Positions 36,739 to 46,410 of a DNA stretch of 53,190 nt are shown here, piece after piece. The number at the start of each line of letters is the position of its first letter. The stretch's first letter is position 1. The stretch is from positions 1-53,190 of the forward strand of contig JACZKQ010000040.1 in NCBI GenBank assembly GCA_014859965.1, read 5' to 3'. The stretch comes from Phycisphaerae bacterium (lineage in GTDB: Bacteria; Planctomycetota; Phycisphaerae; Sedimentisphaerales; Anaerohalosphaeraceae). The notes beneath the pieces are model-generated. The model was not told the DNA's origin. It made no database searches and worked only from the letters and a program-made list of their open reading frames with translations. The translations under genes and the position numbers were made by a program.

Positions 36739-38058
36739 ATGATAGAAAAAACTCCAGGAGAATTGCTGGAACGTCGCGACCAGCTTTTTGATATATCGAC
36801 CATGGTAGCCGGCAAGCTCCAGTTGCAGGAGGTCTTGGACCGCCTCGCTGAGGCTGCCGTCAAGGTTACCCGGACCACGGCTTGTTCCATCCGCCTGCTG
36901 GATGACGACGCCGCAGACCTCAAGATGCGCAGCACATACGGCCTCAGCGAGGAATACCGCAACAAAGGGCCCGTACGCAAGGACGACCCCGTCATCAGCG
37001 CCGCCTTCGAAGGCGAAGCCGTCATTATCGACGACATGCGCGACGATGATCGCGTCAAGTACCCCGAAGCCGCTGCCAAAGAAGGTCTGGTAAGTCAGCT
37101 CACCGTGGCCATGAAGTTCCGCGACAAGCCCATCGGCGTGCTGCGCCTTTACAGCCCCGAGCCGGCCCGCTTCGACGAGGAAACCCATGCCATCGCCCGC
37201 ATCGTCGCCAGCCAGTGCGCTGTGGCCATCACCAACGCGCGACTCTATCGCGAAGCTCTGGAAGGGGCCCGCATGGCCGAGCAGATGCGCCTGGCCGCCG
37301 AGATTCAGCGACGCATGATCCCACGCGAGGCCCCGTGCTGCAGCGGGCTGGATGTGGCGGCGATTTACGAACCGTGTTTCCAGATCGGCGGCGATCTCTG
37401 CGACTTCGTGCAGCTTGACGAGCAGGTCGTGGCTATCGCCATTGCCGACGTCATCGGCAAAGGTGTGCCCGCCGCGATGATGATGAGCATGTTCCGCGGC
37501 GCCCTGCGCGCGTACTCCGACGGCGGTTACGGCCGGCATACGATGATCGAGATCATCACCAAGCTCAATACCATGGCCTGCCGCGAATGCCGCGACGGCG
37601 AGTTCATTACGCTGTTCCTGGCGGTCATCGACATGAGGGAAAAGGCCATCACCTACTGCAATTGCGGCCATGAACCGGGACTTATCCTGCGGGGCGGCGA
37701 CGTCCTCGAACTCAACAAGGGCGGGCTGGTGCTGGGCATCATGGATGACGCCGAATATCTTACCGAAACGCTGCCGCTCATCGGCGGCGACTGCCTGTTG
37801 ATGTATACGGATGGCCTGATCGACGCGATGAACTTTGACAACGAGATATGGGGCAAAGACCGGATGCTGGCCGCGGCGACCCATTGCCTGGCCTGCCCGG
37901 CCGATGAGATGATCCGCACCATTCTCGCCTGGCGCCGCCGACACGTCGGCCTCGCCCCCCAGATCGACGACACAAGCATCGTCGCCGTAAAACTGGATGG
38001 CGCCGACGACGATCCCGACTGCCAGTGTAAAAAAAACCAACTCCTCGGCAAATTGTGA
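36739..38058 (+). CDS. GAF-domain PP2C (SpoIIE/RsbU-type) phosphatase
   Basis: 439 aa. GAF domain about 15-175 (LQEVLDRLAEAAVKVTRTTACSI is its first helix and strand), a linker helix EQMRLAAEIQRRMIP, and a SpoIIE-type PP2C domain 205-435 with IGGDLCDF (metal Asp), IADVIGKGVPAAMMMS, CGHEPGLIL, LMYTDGLIDAMN and DDTSIVAVKL. Such enzymes dephosphorylate anti-sigma antagonists in partner-switching stress pathways; no STAS or HPK-type partner is in the window. The GAF ligand is unknown. Confidence 0.92.
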   Translation: MIEKTPGELLERRDQLFDISTMVAGKLQLQEVLDRLAEAAVKVTRTTACSIRLLDDDAADLKMRSTYGLSEEYRNKGPVRKDDPVISAAFEGEAVIIDDMRDDDRVKYPEAAAKEGLVSQLTVAMKFRDKPIGVLRLYSPEPARFDEETHAIARIVASQCAVAITNARLYREALEGARMAEQMRLAAEIQRRMIPREAPCCSGLDVAAIYEPCFQIGGDLCDFVQLDEQVVAIAIADVIGKGVPAAMMMSMFRGALRAYSDGGYGRHTMIEIITKLNTMACRECRDGEFITLFLAVIDMREKAITYCNCGHEPGLILRGGDVLELNKGGLVLGIMDDAEYLTETLPLIGGDCLLMYTDGLIDAMNFDNEIWGKDRMLAAATHCLACPADEMIRTILAWRRRHVGLAPQIDDTSIVAVKLDGADDDPDCQCKKNQLLGKL

Positions 38059-38106
38059 CCGCAATCCCGTCGCGGCAGGGGCGCTTCCCGGCGTTCACAA
38101 ATATCC

Positions 38107-38135
38107 TTTACCCGGCGCGTGGCGGCTGTTATATT
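38107..38135 (+). promoter_or_regulatory. Sigma-70 promoter of cmk-plsC-ispH
   Basis: TTTACC (38107-38112), 17-nt spacer, TATATT (38130-38135), 67 bp before cmk. Confidence 0.55.
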
Positions 38136-38202
38136 CGCCATGCTTGGGGCGCGGCGGCGGCCTGCACCGATGCGCTGACCAACATGAGGCAAGAGCGGCA
38201 CA

Positions 38203-38886
38203 ATGGCGGATATGATCGTGACAATTGATGGGCCGGCGGGCGTCGGCAAGAGCACCGTGGCGCACAGGCTCGCCGAACGCCTCGGCGCAGCCTTTCTGGA
38301 CACAGGCGCGATGTATCGGGCCCTGACGCTGGCGGCCATCCGGAAAAACGTGCCGCTGACCGACGCCGACAAGGTCCTGGAGGTGCTGCGGGCATCCGAT
38401 TTCCAGTTCCGCATTGCTGATGCTGAGATGACCGCGGCGATCGACGGCCAGGATGTCACCGCCGCCATTCGCACCCCGGAAATCACCGCCCAGGTGCGGC
38501 ATGTCGCCGCCGCCCCCATGCTGCGGGCCGCGCTGGTCGACATGCAGCGGCGCTTCGCCGCCGAACAGGATGCTGTCGTCACCGAGGGCAGGGACCAGGG
38601 CACCGTGGCTTTTCCGGATGCACCGTACAAGTTTTTTCTGACGGCCGACGTCGATGAACGGGCAAAGCGAAGAAAGCGCCAGCTTGCCCAATGCGGAACG
38701 GAGGTCGATATCACTGCCATACGGTACGATATGATCGAGCGGGATACGTCGGACGAGAACCGCTCGACAGGCCCCCTCGTTCCGGCCGCCGACGCCGTCA
38801 TGATCGATACGACGAACCTGCAGGCCGAAGAGGTTGTAGACACAATGATGGAACATATTAAAGGTGAACGGCATGGGTACAACTGA
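38203..38886 (+). CDS. cmk: Cytidylate kinase
   Basis: 227 aa. Phosphorylates CMP/dCMP with ATP. P-loop GPAGVGKST near 10-18, FLDTGAMYRALT, the CMP-binding TEGRDQGTVAFPDA and the lid RxxRKRQLAQ. Length normal. First of cmk-plsC-ispH-rpsA, an order close to that known in clostridia and Thermotogales. It overlaps plsC by 14 bp. Confidence 0.95.
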   Translation: MADMIVTIDGPAGVGKSTVAHRLAERLGAAFLDTGAMYRALTLAAIRKNVPLTDADKVLEVLRASDFQFRIADAEMTAAIDGQDVTAAIRTPEITAQVRHVAAAPMLRAALVDMQRRFAAEQDAVVTEGRDQGTVAFPDAPYKFFLTADVDERAKRRKRQLAQCGTEVDITAIRYDMIERDTSDENRSTGPLVPAADAVMIDTTNLQAEEVVDTMMEHIKGERHGYN

Positions 38887-39631
38887 AGGCGTTGAGCCTC
38901 TGATTAAACAGCTATGGCATACGATCGCGCGCGGCTTCTCGACGACCGTGCTCTGTCTCCTCTATCGTGTCCGCATCTACAACAAGAAAAACATACGCCG
39001 CCGAGGACCGCTGCTGATCCTGTCGACGCATCAGAGTTACTTCGATCCGATGTTCGTGCAGTCCTGGGTGCTGCGAAACTTCTATTTCGTTGCAAGGGAG
39101 TCGCTTTTTAAGACCCGAATAATCGGTCCTATCCTGAGCAGCCTGCTCATTATCCCCATCAAGCAGGGCGCCGGCGATATCAGCGCGATGCGCAGAATTA
39201 TCGCCAAACTCAAGGGCGGCGGCGCCGTATGTCTCTTTCCGGAGGGCACACGAACCTTTGACGGCAAGGTCCAGGACGTAAAGCCCGGTTTCGGCCTGAT
39301 CAGCCGCCGCGGCGACGCAGATGTGCTGCCCGCCGTTGTCGACGGGGCCTACGAAGCCTGGCCGCGGACTCGTAAGTCTCCGGGCCTCGGCAAGGTCGCC
39401 GTGATGTTCGGCGAGGTGATCCCGCGTGAAGAGATCGACCGGCTCGGCGACCGGGAATTTGCACGCGTCCTGACGGAAAAGCTCCGCGAGATGCATAATG
39501 AACTCAGAGTCAAAATGGGCAAAGAGCCCTTGGATTACAGTACACCACCGTCCGAAGAAGCTGACCATGCACGCGCCTCCGCCGAAAACGAGGCCGGCGT
39601 GCCAACCGCCCGGCTGGATCGTGCGGAGTAA
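38873..39631 (+). CDS. plsC: 1-acyl-sn-glycerol-3-phosphate acyltransferase
   Basis: 252 aa. Membrane-associated acyltransferase making phosphatidic acid. HQSYFD is the catalytic HX4D motif and FPEGTRTFDG the glycerol-phosphate-binding motif; STTVLCLLYRVRIY is a likely membrane anchor. Start 38873 (AAAGGTGAACGGC-ATG) lies inside the cmk end, so the two are translationally coupled; a GTG at 38864 is the alternative. About 30 residues at the C-terminus are low in complexity. Confidence 0.92.
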   Translation: MGTTEGVEPLIKQLWHTIARGFSTTVLCLLYRVRIYNKKNIRRRGPLLILSTHQSYFDPMFVQSWVLRNFYFVARESLFKTRIIGPILSSLLIIPIKQGAGDISAMRRIIAKLKGGGAVCLFPEGTRTFDGKVQDVKPGFGLISRRGDADVLPAVVDGAYEAWPRTRKSPGLGKVAVMFGEVIPREEIDRLGDREFARVLTEKLREMHNELRVKMGKEPLDYSTPPSEEADHARASAENEAGVPTARLDRAE

Positions 39632-39640
39632 GCAGCCGCG

Positions 39641-40507
39641 ATGAAAGTGTATCTCGCTGAAAAATGTGGATTTTGCCTCGGCGTCAAGAACGCCATCATG
39701 CTGGCCAGAGAGACACTGACCCGCCGGCAGGTAGTCTACAGCCTCGGCCCCATCATCCACAACCAGCAGGTTGTCGACGAACTCGCCGGGGCCGGCCTCA
39801 AGACCATCCAATCGGTCGAGCAGATCCCATCCGGAACGGTATTGATCCGCTCGCATGGGGCCACGCGACGCCAGCTCCACGAAATTAAGGACAAGGGCCT
39901 GGAAATCGTCGATGCCACATGTGTTCTCGTCAAACGGCTGCAGAAGATCAGCCATGAACTGAACGAGCAGGGTTACAAGGTGGTGATTATCGGCGACGAA
40001 GAACATCCTGAAGTCCAGGCGATCATCGGCTATGCCGACAATGTCGCCGTCATCGGAAGCGAGAAGGACCTCGGCAAACTCTCCGGGCACGGCAAACTCG
40101 GTGTGATCTGCCAGACCACCCAAAGCCCGGACCATTTCGCACACATGGTTGCCGAGATTGTCAAAAAAGGCTTTACCGAACTGAAAATTATCAATACCCT
40201 CTGCCGGGAAGCCATCAAACGACAGGAATCTGCCGTTAAACTGTGCGAACAGGTCGACATTATGTTCGTGCTGGGCGGGTTGAACAGCGCAAATACGAAA
40301 AAACTTGCCGAACTGTGCAGAAAACACAATAATAAGACGTTTCACTTGCAAAATTGGGAGGAACTTGATAAAAGTAGCCTCCGCGGCGCTGCGACCGCCG
40401 GCGTAACCGCCGGTGCGTCGACACCCGATTGGGTGATAAACGAGTTTGTCGACAGGCTGCGAGCCGTTAGCGGCGATGACCGCAACAATGTAGAATCAGG
40501 CGATTGA
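39641..40507 (+). CDS. ispH: 4-hydroxy-3-methylbut-2-enyl diphosphate reductase
   Basis: 288 aa. Last enzyme of the MEP isoprenoid pathway; a [4Fe-4S] cluster is held by cysteines in EKCGFCLGV, VDATC and NTLC. IRSHGA, GDEEHPEVQ and TAGASTPDW are family hallmarks. It follows plsC by 9 bp. Its neighbourhood with cmk and rpsA recalls the clostridial IspH-S1 fusion, here as separate genes. Confidence 0.96.
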   Translation: MKVYLAEKCGFCLGVKNAIMLARETLTRRQVVYSLGPIIHNQQVVDELAGAGLKTIQSVEQIPSGTVLIRSHGATRRQLHEIKDKGLEIVDATCVLVKRLQKISHELNEQGYKVVIIGDEEHPEVQAIIGYADNVAVIGSEKDLGKLSGHGKLGVICQTTQSPDHFAHMVAEIVKKGFTELKIINTLCREAIKRQESAVKLCEQVDIMFVLGGLNSANTKKLAELCRKHNNKTFHLQNWEELDKSSLRGAATAGVTAGASTPDWVINEFVDRLRAVSGDDRNNVESGD

Positions 40508-40642
40508 CGATAGCATTGGCTGCGTGGGCCAGTGCGTTTTTTTGTTATCGATTACAGTGCCATTTTCCATGACGTGTCGGCGTAAATGTGGGGCGCCGGC
40601 CAGTCGGCCAAAAAGACTCCACACAGGTAAGGTTTAATTTAT

Positions 40643-42487
40643 ATGGTCAGCAGAAACATTATCAGGCAGTTAGGCTTAAACGAAGAACAACTCGATCTGG
40701 AAATCAGCCAGCTCTTCACCGAGGAGCACCGTCAGCTTCTCGGCGAAGCCCTCGATCGCAAAGTCGACGCCCTTATTCCGGGCACGATCATCAAGGGCAG
40801 GATTGTCACCCAGCTCGGTAACGACGTGATCGTCGAGTTGGGGCTCAAGAGCGAAGGCATCGTGGATGCCTCCGAATTCGACAGTCCGGAGGAAATCGAG
40901 GAAGGCAAGCAGATCGAAGTTCTTCTGGAGGAGATGGACGCCGAAGGCGGCATACTTCTCAGCAAGCGCAAGGCCGACCGCATCCGCGGCTGGGAGCGCA
41001 TCATCGAAGCGAACAAAGAAGGCGACGTCGTCACCGGCAAGGTCACACGCCGCATCAAGGGCGGCCTGCTCGTCGACATCGGCGTGCCGGTCTTTCTGCC
41101 CGCTTCTCAGGTGGACATCCGAAAGCCCGGCGACATCAGCCGCTTCATCGGACAGGACATCGAGTGCAAGATACTCAAGATCGACACGGAAAACCACAAC
41201 ATCGTGGTCTCCCGCCGAAAGCTCATCGAAGAAGAACGCCAGAGCAGCAAGGAAAAGATCATTCAGGAAATCGCGGTGGGCCAGGTCCGCAAGGGCATCG
41301 TCAAGAACATCGCCGATTTCGGCGTGTTCGTGGACCTCGGCGGCCTCGACGGCCTGCTGCACATCAGCGATCTGAGCTGGGGCAGGATCACGCACCCCTC
41401 CGAAGTGGTCGACCTCGACCAGGAAATCGAGTGCATGGTCATCGGTGTCGATAAGCAGAACGAGAAGATATCCCTCGGCCTCAAGCAGAAGATCAAGAGC
41501 CCGTGGGAGACCGTCGGCGACCGTTACCCGGTCGGCTCGCGCGTCAAGGGCGTGGTCGTCAACATCATGAACTACGGCGCATTCGTCCGCCTCGAAGAAG
41601 GCATCGAAGGCCTGGTCCATATCAGCGAGATGAGCTGGACCAAGCGCATCGCGCATCCCGCCGACGTGCTCACGCTCAACGAAGATATCGAGGTGGTTGT
41701 CCTCGATGTCAACAAGGACAAGCAGGAAATCTCGCTGGGCATCAAGCAGCTCGAAACCAATCCGTGGACTGTGGCCGCGCAGAAATACCCTGCCGGCACC
41801 GTCGTCACCGCCAAGGTCACCAGTCTGACCAACTACGGCGCCTTCGTCGAGATCGAGCCCGGCATCGACGGCCTGGTTCACATCTCGGACATGAGCTGGA
41901 CCAAAAAGTACAATCACCCCTCCGAGGCCCTCGACAAAGGCGCGGAGATCAAGTGCCTTGTGCTGGAAGTCGACGAAGAAAAGCACCGCGTTTCGCTGGG
42001 CATCAAGCAGCTCAGCGAAGACCCCTGGCTGCGGGCCATTCCCGAGAAGTACATCCCCGGGCAGATCGTCAAGGGTCAGGTCACCAAACTGACGAATTTC
42101 GGCGTCTTCGTGGAGCTCGAACCCGATCTGGAAGGCCTGCTGCACATCAGCGAACTCGCCGACCAGAAGATCAACTCGCCGCAGGACGTCGTGAACCTCG
42201 GCGACGAAATCGAGGTCAAGATACTGCGCGTCGACATGGACAGCCGCAAAATCGGGCTGAGCCTCCGACGCGTACAGTGGGCCGCCGAGGATCAGAAGAA
42301 GAAGGTCGAAGGCGGCTTCGAAGAACCCCGCGTCAAGCCTTCGGCGCGTCGCGGCGGACTGGACGGGGCGCTTATGCCCGATTCGGCGGTGGTTTCGAGT
42401 CCGATAAACGAGCCGGACCAGGATCAGACGCAAAGCGAAGAAGAGTCGCAACCCGACGACACGGCCCAGGACGATGCGACAGCCTGA
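40643..42487 (+). CDS. rpsA: 30S ribosomal protein S1
   Basis: 614 aa with six S1 RNA-binding domains; the last four are the most regular, each with a GVFV(D/E)[10 protein letters not shown] or [21 protein letters not shown] core. S1 helps bring mRNA to the ribosome. The N-terminal 30 residues and the acidic C-terminal 50 ([14 protein letters not shown]) are less conserved. It follows ispH by 135 bp, so it may have its own promoter, though none was clear. Confidence 0.94.
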   Translation: MVSRNIIRQLGLNEEQLDLEISQLFTEEHRQLLGEALDRKVDALIPGTIIKGRIVTQLGNDVIVELGLKSEGIVDASEFDSPEEIEEGKQIEVLLEEMDAEGGILLSKRKADRIRGWERIIEANKEGDVVTGKVTRRIKGGLLVDIGVPVFLPASQVDIRKPGDISRFIGQDIECKILKIDTENHNIVVSRRKLIEEERQSSKEKIIQEIAVGQVRKGIVKNIADFGVFVDLGGLDGLLHISDLSWGRITHPSEVVDLDQEIECMVIGVDKQNEKISLGLKQKIKSPWETVGDRYPVGSRVKGVVVNIMNYGAFVRLEEGIEGLVHISEMSWTKRIAHPADVLTLNEDIEVVVLDVNKDKQEISLGIKQLETNPWTVAAQKYPAGTVVTAKVTSLTNYGAFVEIEPGIDGLVHISDMSWTKKYNHPSEALDKGAEIKCLVLEVDEEKHRVSLGIKQLSEDPWLRAIPEKYIPGQIVKGQVTKLTNFGVFVELEPDLEGLLHISELADQKINSPQDVVNLGDEIEVKILRVDMDSRKIGLSLRRVQWAAEDQKKKVEGGFEEPRVKPSARRGGLDGALMPDSAVVSSPINEPDQDQTQSEEESQPDDTAQDDATA

Positions 42488-42547
42488 GCCTTTCGACGGG
42501 TGAGCCATTAGCTCTAAACATCGATTGCAGAAGTGCCGATAGATTTT

Positions 42548-42580
42548 GGGACGTTCGCCCTTAACCCGGGCGAGCGTCCC
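42548..42580 (+). terminator. Strong hairpin after rpsA
   Basis: A 13-bp stem (GGGACGTTCGCCC with GGGCGAGCGTCCC, one G-T pair) closes a 7-nt loop, 60 bp after the rpsA stop and 70 bp before the sigma factor. No U-tract follows, so it may attenuate or protect the mRNA 3' end instead of being a classical terminator. Confidence 0.55.
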
Positions 42581-42650
42581 ATATGTTTGGTGCTGAACGC
42601 GGATCGCATGCCGCGCGGCCTGTAATCGACAGAGTTCTGAGGAGCTGTTT

Positions 42651-43460
42651 ATGGCATTTGACGCGACAATCAAGGACTATCTCAAGGAAATCGACGAGTC
42701 GCCCCTGCTCAACTGGGAAGATGAAAAGGCCCTCGCCTACCGCGTCATCGAAGATAACGATCCCGAAGCAAGAGAACGCCTGGTCAGCAGCAATCTCAGG
42801 CTCGTCGTCAACATCGCCAAACGTTTCAGCGGACGCGGCATGACCCTCGGCGATCTCATCGAGGAAGGCAATCTCGGACTGCTTCGCGCCGTCGACACCT
42901 TCGATCCGGAACATGGCGTCCGCTTCAGTACGTATTCCTCCTGGTGGATCAAACAGGCGATAAAACGCTCGATCCTCGCCAACGCCCAGCCCATTCATAT
43001 TCCAACCTACATGGTCGAGCTGATCAACCAGTGGCGCTACACCGCCGCCGAACAGGAGCCGCATCTGGGACGCGCCCCCACCCTCGAAGAAATGGCCAAG
43101 GCCATGAAGGTGCCCCTGCGAAAAGCAAAGGCGATTCAGCAAATCGTCGACGTGGTCAACGCCGGTTTCCAGGGCGACAATGCCGAGGAAAACTCCGGCC
43201 TCACCGAAACCATCCAGGACGATAAAGCCGCTGCCCCCGAGGACGTCCTCGGCACGGGTGAGGAACTCAAAAAAGCGGTCCAACTCCTGAAAAAGATCGA
43301 CCGCAGGGAAGCCGAGATCCTGACATTGCGCTTCGGACTCAACGACAAGGAGCCGCTGACTCTCAAGCAGATCGGCAAAAAACTCCGCCTCACACGCGAA
43401 CGCGTCCGCCAGATACAGCGCAACGCCCTTGAGCGGCTCAATGGGCTGATGACCTCCTGA
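42651..43460 (+). CDS. RNA polymerase sigma-70 factor (RpoD/SigA-like, short)
   Basis: 269 aa. Regions 1.2 and 2 (RLVSSNLRLVVNIAKRF, DLIEEGNLGLLRAVDTFDP, FSTYSSWWIKQAIKR), 3 (APTLEEMAKAMKVP) and 4.2 helix-turn-helix (LTRERVRQIQRNALERL) are complete. Region 1.1 is missing, so this looks like a group 2 or a short group 1 factor recognising the TTGACA/TATAAT promoters seen across the window. GAGGAG lies 7 nt before the ATG. Confidence 0.93.
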   Translation: MAFDATIKDYLKEIDESPLLNWEDEKALAYRVIEDNDPEARERLVSSNLRLVVNIAKRFSGRGMTLGDLIEEGNLGLLRAVDTFDPEHGVRFSTYSSWWIKQAIKRSILANAQPIHIPTYMVELINQWRYTAAEQEPHLGRAPTLEEMAKAMKVPLRKAKAIQQIVDVVNAGFQGDNAEENSGLTETIQDDKAAAPEDVLGTGEELKKAVQLLKKIDRREAEILTLRFGLNDKEPLTLKQIGKKLRLTRERVRQIQRNALERLNGLMTS

Positions 43461-43474
43461 AACCGCAATCGCGC

Positions 43475-43502
43475 TTGACGCGCTCGGGAAAACCTGTAGT
43501 AT
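43475..43502 (+). promoter_or_regulatory. Sigma-70 promoter of apt-aroB-aldolase
   Basis: TTGACG (43475-43480), 16-nt spacer, TAGTAT (43497-43502), 53 bp before apt. Confidence 0.55.
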
Positions 43503-43555
43503 GGCTTGCGCGGGTTAACGCAAACGATCACTACCCGGATTAGGAGCCAATCAGG

Positions 43556-44083
43556 ATGTCGAGTGCAGCGGTAAATCTCAAGGACTTCATTCGCGACGTG
43601 CCGGACTTCCCCAGCAAGGGAATTCTCTTCCGTGATATCGCCCCTCTGCTGGGCAATGCCGCGGCGTTAGCTGCGGCCATCCGGGGCCTCGCCGAACCGT
43701 TTCGAACCGCCGGCATCGCGCACATCGCCGCCGTGGAGGCCCGCGGCTTCATCTTCGGCTCGGCGGTCGCCAGAGAACTCAACGCCGGCTTCATCCCCCT
43801 GCGAAAAAAAGGCAAACTGCCCTGTGTCACTGAATGCTTCACCTACGACCTCGAGTATGGCGTCGACACCATCGAAGTGCACCGCGACGCCATCCAGCCC
43901 GGCGAGAAGATCCTCATGGTCGACGATCTTCTGGCGACCGGCGGAACGATGGCCGCCGCCTGCAGCCTCATGGAGCGTCTCGGCGCCGAGATTGCAGGCC
44001 TGACCTTCCTGATCGAACTGACGGGTCTGCCCGGCCGAGCGCGGCTTGGCAACTACCCAATAAACGTCCTTATCTCCTATTGA
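43556..44083 (+). CDS. apt: Adenine phosphoribosyltransferase
   Basis: 175 aa. Salvages adenine to AMP with PRPP. VPDFPSKGILFRDI at the N-terminus, VEARGFIFGSAVA, and the PRPP-binding MVDDLLATGGTM are complete. AGGAG at 8 nt before the ATG. aroB starts 17 bp downstream. Confidence 0.96.
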   Translation: MSSAAVNLKDFIRDVPDFPSKGILFRDIAPLLGNAAALAAAIRGLAEPFRTAGIAHIAAVEARGFIFGSAVARELNAGFIPLRKKGKLPCVTECFTYDLEYGVDTIEVHRDAIQPGEKILMVDDLLATGGTMAAACSLMERLGAEIAGLTFLIELTGLPGRARLGNYPINVLISY

Positions 44084-44100
44084 ACCTTGTGGCGCGGGCA

Positions 44101-45222
44101 ATGCCCGTGATCGTGACCATCATGCATGAACTCGACGTGGAAATCCCCGAAACGCCCGCCGGCCGCTACCGCATCCACATTGGCCGCAGCATCCTCGACA
44201 CCGTCTGGGCCGCCCTCGAAGCCGAATACCCGAAGCTGAAAAAATTCATCGTCACCGATGCCGACGTGGTCGCCGCCGGCCATCTCCGCCGGCTCCTCGG
44301 CGACGTCCCCGTACCTGCCCACATCATCGATCCGCCCGGCGAAGGCTCCAAACATATCGGCACGGTCATCGCCATCGTCGACGCAATGGAAAAGGCCTTC
44401 CTCGGACGCGACACGCTGATCGTCGCGCTCGGCGGCGGCACTGTCGGCGACATCGCCGGATTCGCCGCGGCCATCTTCAAACGCGGCGTCAATGTCGTCC
44501 AGATCCCCACCACCACCGTCGCCCAGGCCGACTCCAGCGTCGGCGGCAAGACCGGTGTCGACTCCGCCATCAGCAAGAACGCCTATGGCGTATTCTGGCA
44601 GCCCGCCGCCGTCTACATCGACGTCGCCGCGCTAGCCACCCTCGACGACCGCCAGTACCGCGCCGGACTCGTCGAGTCGGTCAAACACGCACTCATCGCC
44701 GACGCCAAATATTTCGACTACCTCGAAACGCACATGCCCGCCATCCTCGCCCGCGACGGCGCCGCCCTGGAGCATATCGCCCTCAAGAACTGCCGAATCA
44801 AGGCCGCCGTCGTCGAAGAAGATCCAACCGAGAAAAACCGACGCAGAATTCTCAATTTCGGCCACACCATCGGCCACGCCGTCGAGTCGGCAAGCGGCTT
44901 CCAACTCCTCCACGGCGAGGCGGTCGCCATCGGAATCGTCGCCGCCGAGTACATTGCCCAGAAGATGGATATGGCCGCTCCTCAAAGGCTCGCCCGCATC
45001 GAAAACCTGCTCTCCAGCCTCTCAATGCCGCTGAAAATACCAAGGGGCTTGCAAAAGGCCGCACTAATTGATATCATCAAGCGCGATAAGAAGGCGGTCA
45101 ACCAGTGGCCGCGGTTCGTCCTGCTCGAAGCCATCGGTCGGGCATATTGCAGAGACGGCCAGTGGGCCCATGACGTGAGCCCCCAAATTGTGGACGAAAC
45201 CCTGGACCGGCTGTACGCGTAG
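44101..45222 (+). CDS. aroB: 3-dehydroquinate synthase
   Basis: 373 aa. Second step of the shikimate pathway. NAD-binding GGGTVGDIAGFAAA, PTTTVAQADSSVGGKTG, and the metal ligands within EDPTEKNRRRILNFGHTIGHA and FQLLHGEAVAIG are present. The frame is open far upstream (from 43834) through apt; the first sensible starts are ATG 44101 and ATG 44122, both with weak ribosome sites, so coupling to apt is likely. Confidence 0.94.
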   Translation: MPVIVTIMHELDVEIPETPAGRYRIHIGRSILDTVWAALEAEYPKLKKFIVTDADVVAAGHLRRLLGDVPVPAHIIDPPGEGSKHIGTVIAIVDAMEKAFLGRDTLIVALGGGTVGDIAGFAAAIFKRGVNVVQIPTTTVAQADSSVGGKTGVDSAISKNAYGVFWQPAAVYIDVAALATLDDRQYRAGLVESVKHALIADAKYFDYLETHMPAILARDGAALEHIALKNCRIKAAVVEEDPTEKNRRRILNFGHTIGHAVESASGFQLLHGEAVAIGIVAAEYIAQKMDMAAPQRLARIENLLSSLSMPLKIPRGLQKAALIDIIKRDKKAVNQWPRFVLLEAIGRAYCRDGQWAHDVSPQIVDETLDRLYA

Positions 45223-45300
45223 CGGCCGGTCCCGTTAATTTTACCGGTGCGGGCGCCGCATGAATCGGCCCCTGCCCACTGAGACAAAAAGGAACAACCG

Positions 45301-46245
45301 ATGTACAGAGAGGCGATCAAGGTTCTGGATTGTACTATCAGAGACGGAGGCCTGATCAATAATCACTACTTCACGGACGAATTCGTTCGCGCCGTCTACG
45401 TCGCACTGTCCGAAGCGGGCATCGACTACATGGAAATGGGCTACCGATCCAGCCGCCAGTACGCCCCGCCCGCCAACTACGGCGACTGGAAATACTGCGA
45501 CGACGATAAGATCCGCCGCATCATCGACGGTGTCGAGTCCAAAGTCAAGCTGAGCATCATGGTCGACGCCCACCGTGTCCTGGAGCAGGAGTTCGCCCCG
45601 GTCGACCAGAGCCCCATCGACATGATCCGCATCGCCACCTACGTTAAGGACGTCGACAAGGCCATTACCCTGACCCAAAAGTGCCACGACCTCGGCTACG
45701 AAACAACGGTCAACATCATGGCCGTCAGCACCGAGAACGAGTTCGACCTCATCACGGCCCTGGACCAGCTCGCCGAAACGCCCGCCGAGACGATTTACGT
45801 CGTCGACAGCTACGGCTACTACTTCTGCGAGCAGGTCGAATACATCGTCAAGCTCTACCAGAAGCACCTGCCCAACAAACGCATCGGCATGCACTGCCAT
45901 AACAACCAGCAGCTCGCCTACGCCAACACCATCGAGGGTATCCGTCACGACTGCAACCTCGTCGACGCATCGCTCTACGGCATCGGCCGAGGCGCCGGCA
46001 ACTGCCCGCTCGAGCTGATCATCGGATTCCTCAAGAACCCCAAATTCGATATCGAGCCGATCCTCAAGGTCATCCAGGACTACATGATTCCCATGGCCAA
46101 AGAGATGGAATGGGGCTACACGATCCCCTACGCCATCACGGGTATTCTCAATCAGCACCCGCGTTCGGCAATCGCCGTGCGGGCAACGCCCGAAAAAGAC
46201 AAGTACGTCGAGTTCTACAACAAGATCATCGACCACCTGGACTGA
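45301..46245 (+). CDS. DRE-TIM metallolyase (HMG-CoA lyase-like aldolase domain protein)
   Basis: 314 aa. LDCTIRDGG carries the DRE-TIM active-site R and D; MHCHNNQQLAYAN gives the two metal histidines. Overall like 4-hydroxy-2-oxovalerate aldolase, but without the C-terminal communication domain and with no acetaldehyde dehydrogenase next door. In other genomes such single 'aldolase catalytic domain' proteins appear in sugar or small-molecule loci; the substrate here is unknown. AAGGA precedes the ATG; it follows aroB by 78 bp. Confidence 0.85.
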   Translation: MYREAIKVLDCTIRDGGLINNHYFTDEFVRAVYVALSEAGIDYMEMGYRSSRQYAPPANYGDWKYCDDDKIRRIIDGVESKVKLSIMVDAHRVLEQEFAPVDQSPIDMIRIATYVKDVDKAITLTQKCHDLGYETTVNIMAVSTENEFDLITALDQLAETPAETIYVVDSYGYYFCEQVEYIVKLYQKHLPNKRIGMHCHNNQQLAYANTIEGIRHDCNLVDASLYGIGRGAGNCPLELIIGFLKNPKFDIEPILKVIQDYMIPMAKEMEWGYTIPYAITGILNQHPRSAIAVRATPEKDKYVEFYNKIIDHLD

Positions 46246-46257
46246 GGCCGCCAAGGC

Positions 46258-46338
46258 AGGGGCGTCCTCCGCGGACGCTCTTGACACGGTTTGGCACGCA
46301 AAGCGTACATAGGGGCGCCCCTTGCGGGCGCCCTTGAC
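46258..46338. repeat. Two 28-nt tandem hairpin units
   Basis: Units 46258-46285 and 46311-46338 match at 22 of 28 positions and each folds to a 6-bp stem (GCGTCC/GGACGC and GCGCCC/GGGCGC). One pair changes T-A to C-G between the copies and another G-T to G-C, so the stem is conserved. They lie between the convergent ends of the aldolase gene and the repeat protein; they may act as 3'-end structures or be copies of a wider dispersed repeat. Confidence 0.65.
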
Positions 46339-46410
46339 GTTTTACCGCTGGTATGGTATCGCGTCGTAGAGAGGCGCGGTACATCCGCTGAGCCCCTGCG
46401 TGTCCCTCAA

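Noticed and set aside
40676-42673. 665-codon minus-strand open frame
   Set aside because: Antisense to rpsA; repetitive pattern mirrors the S1 repeats.
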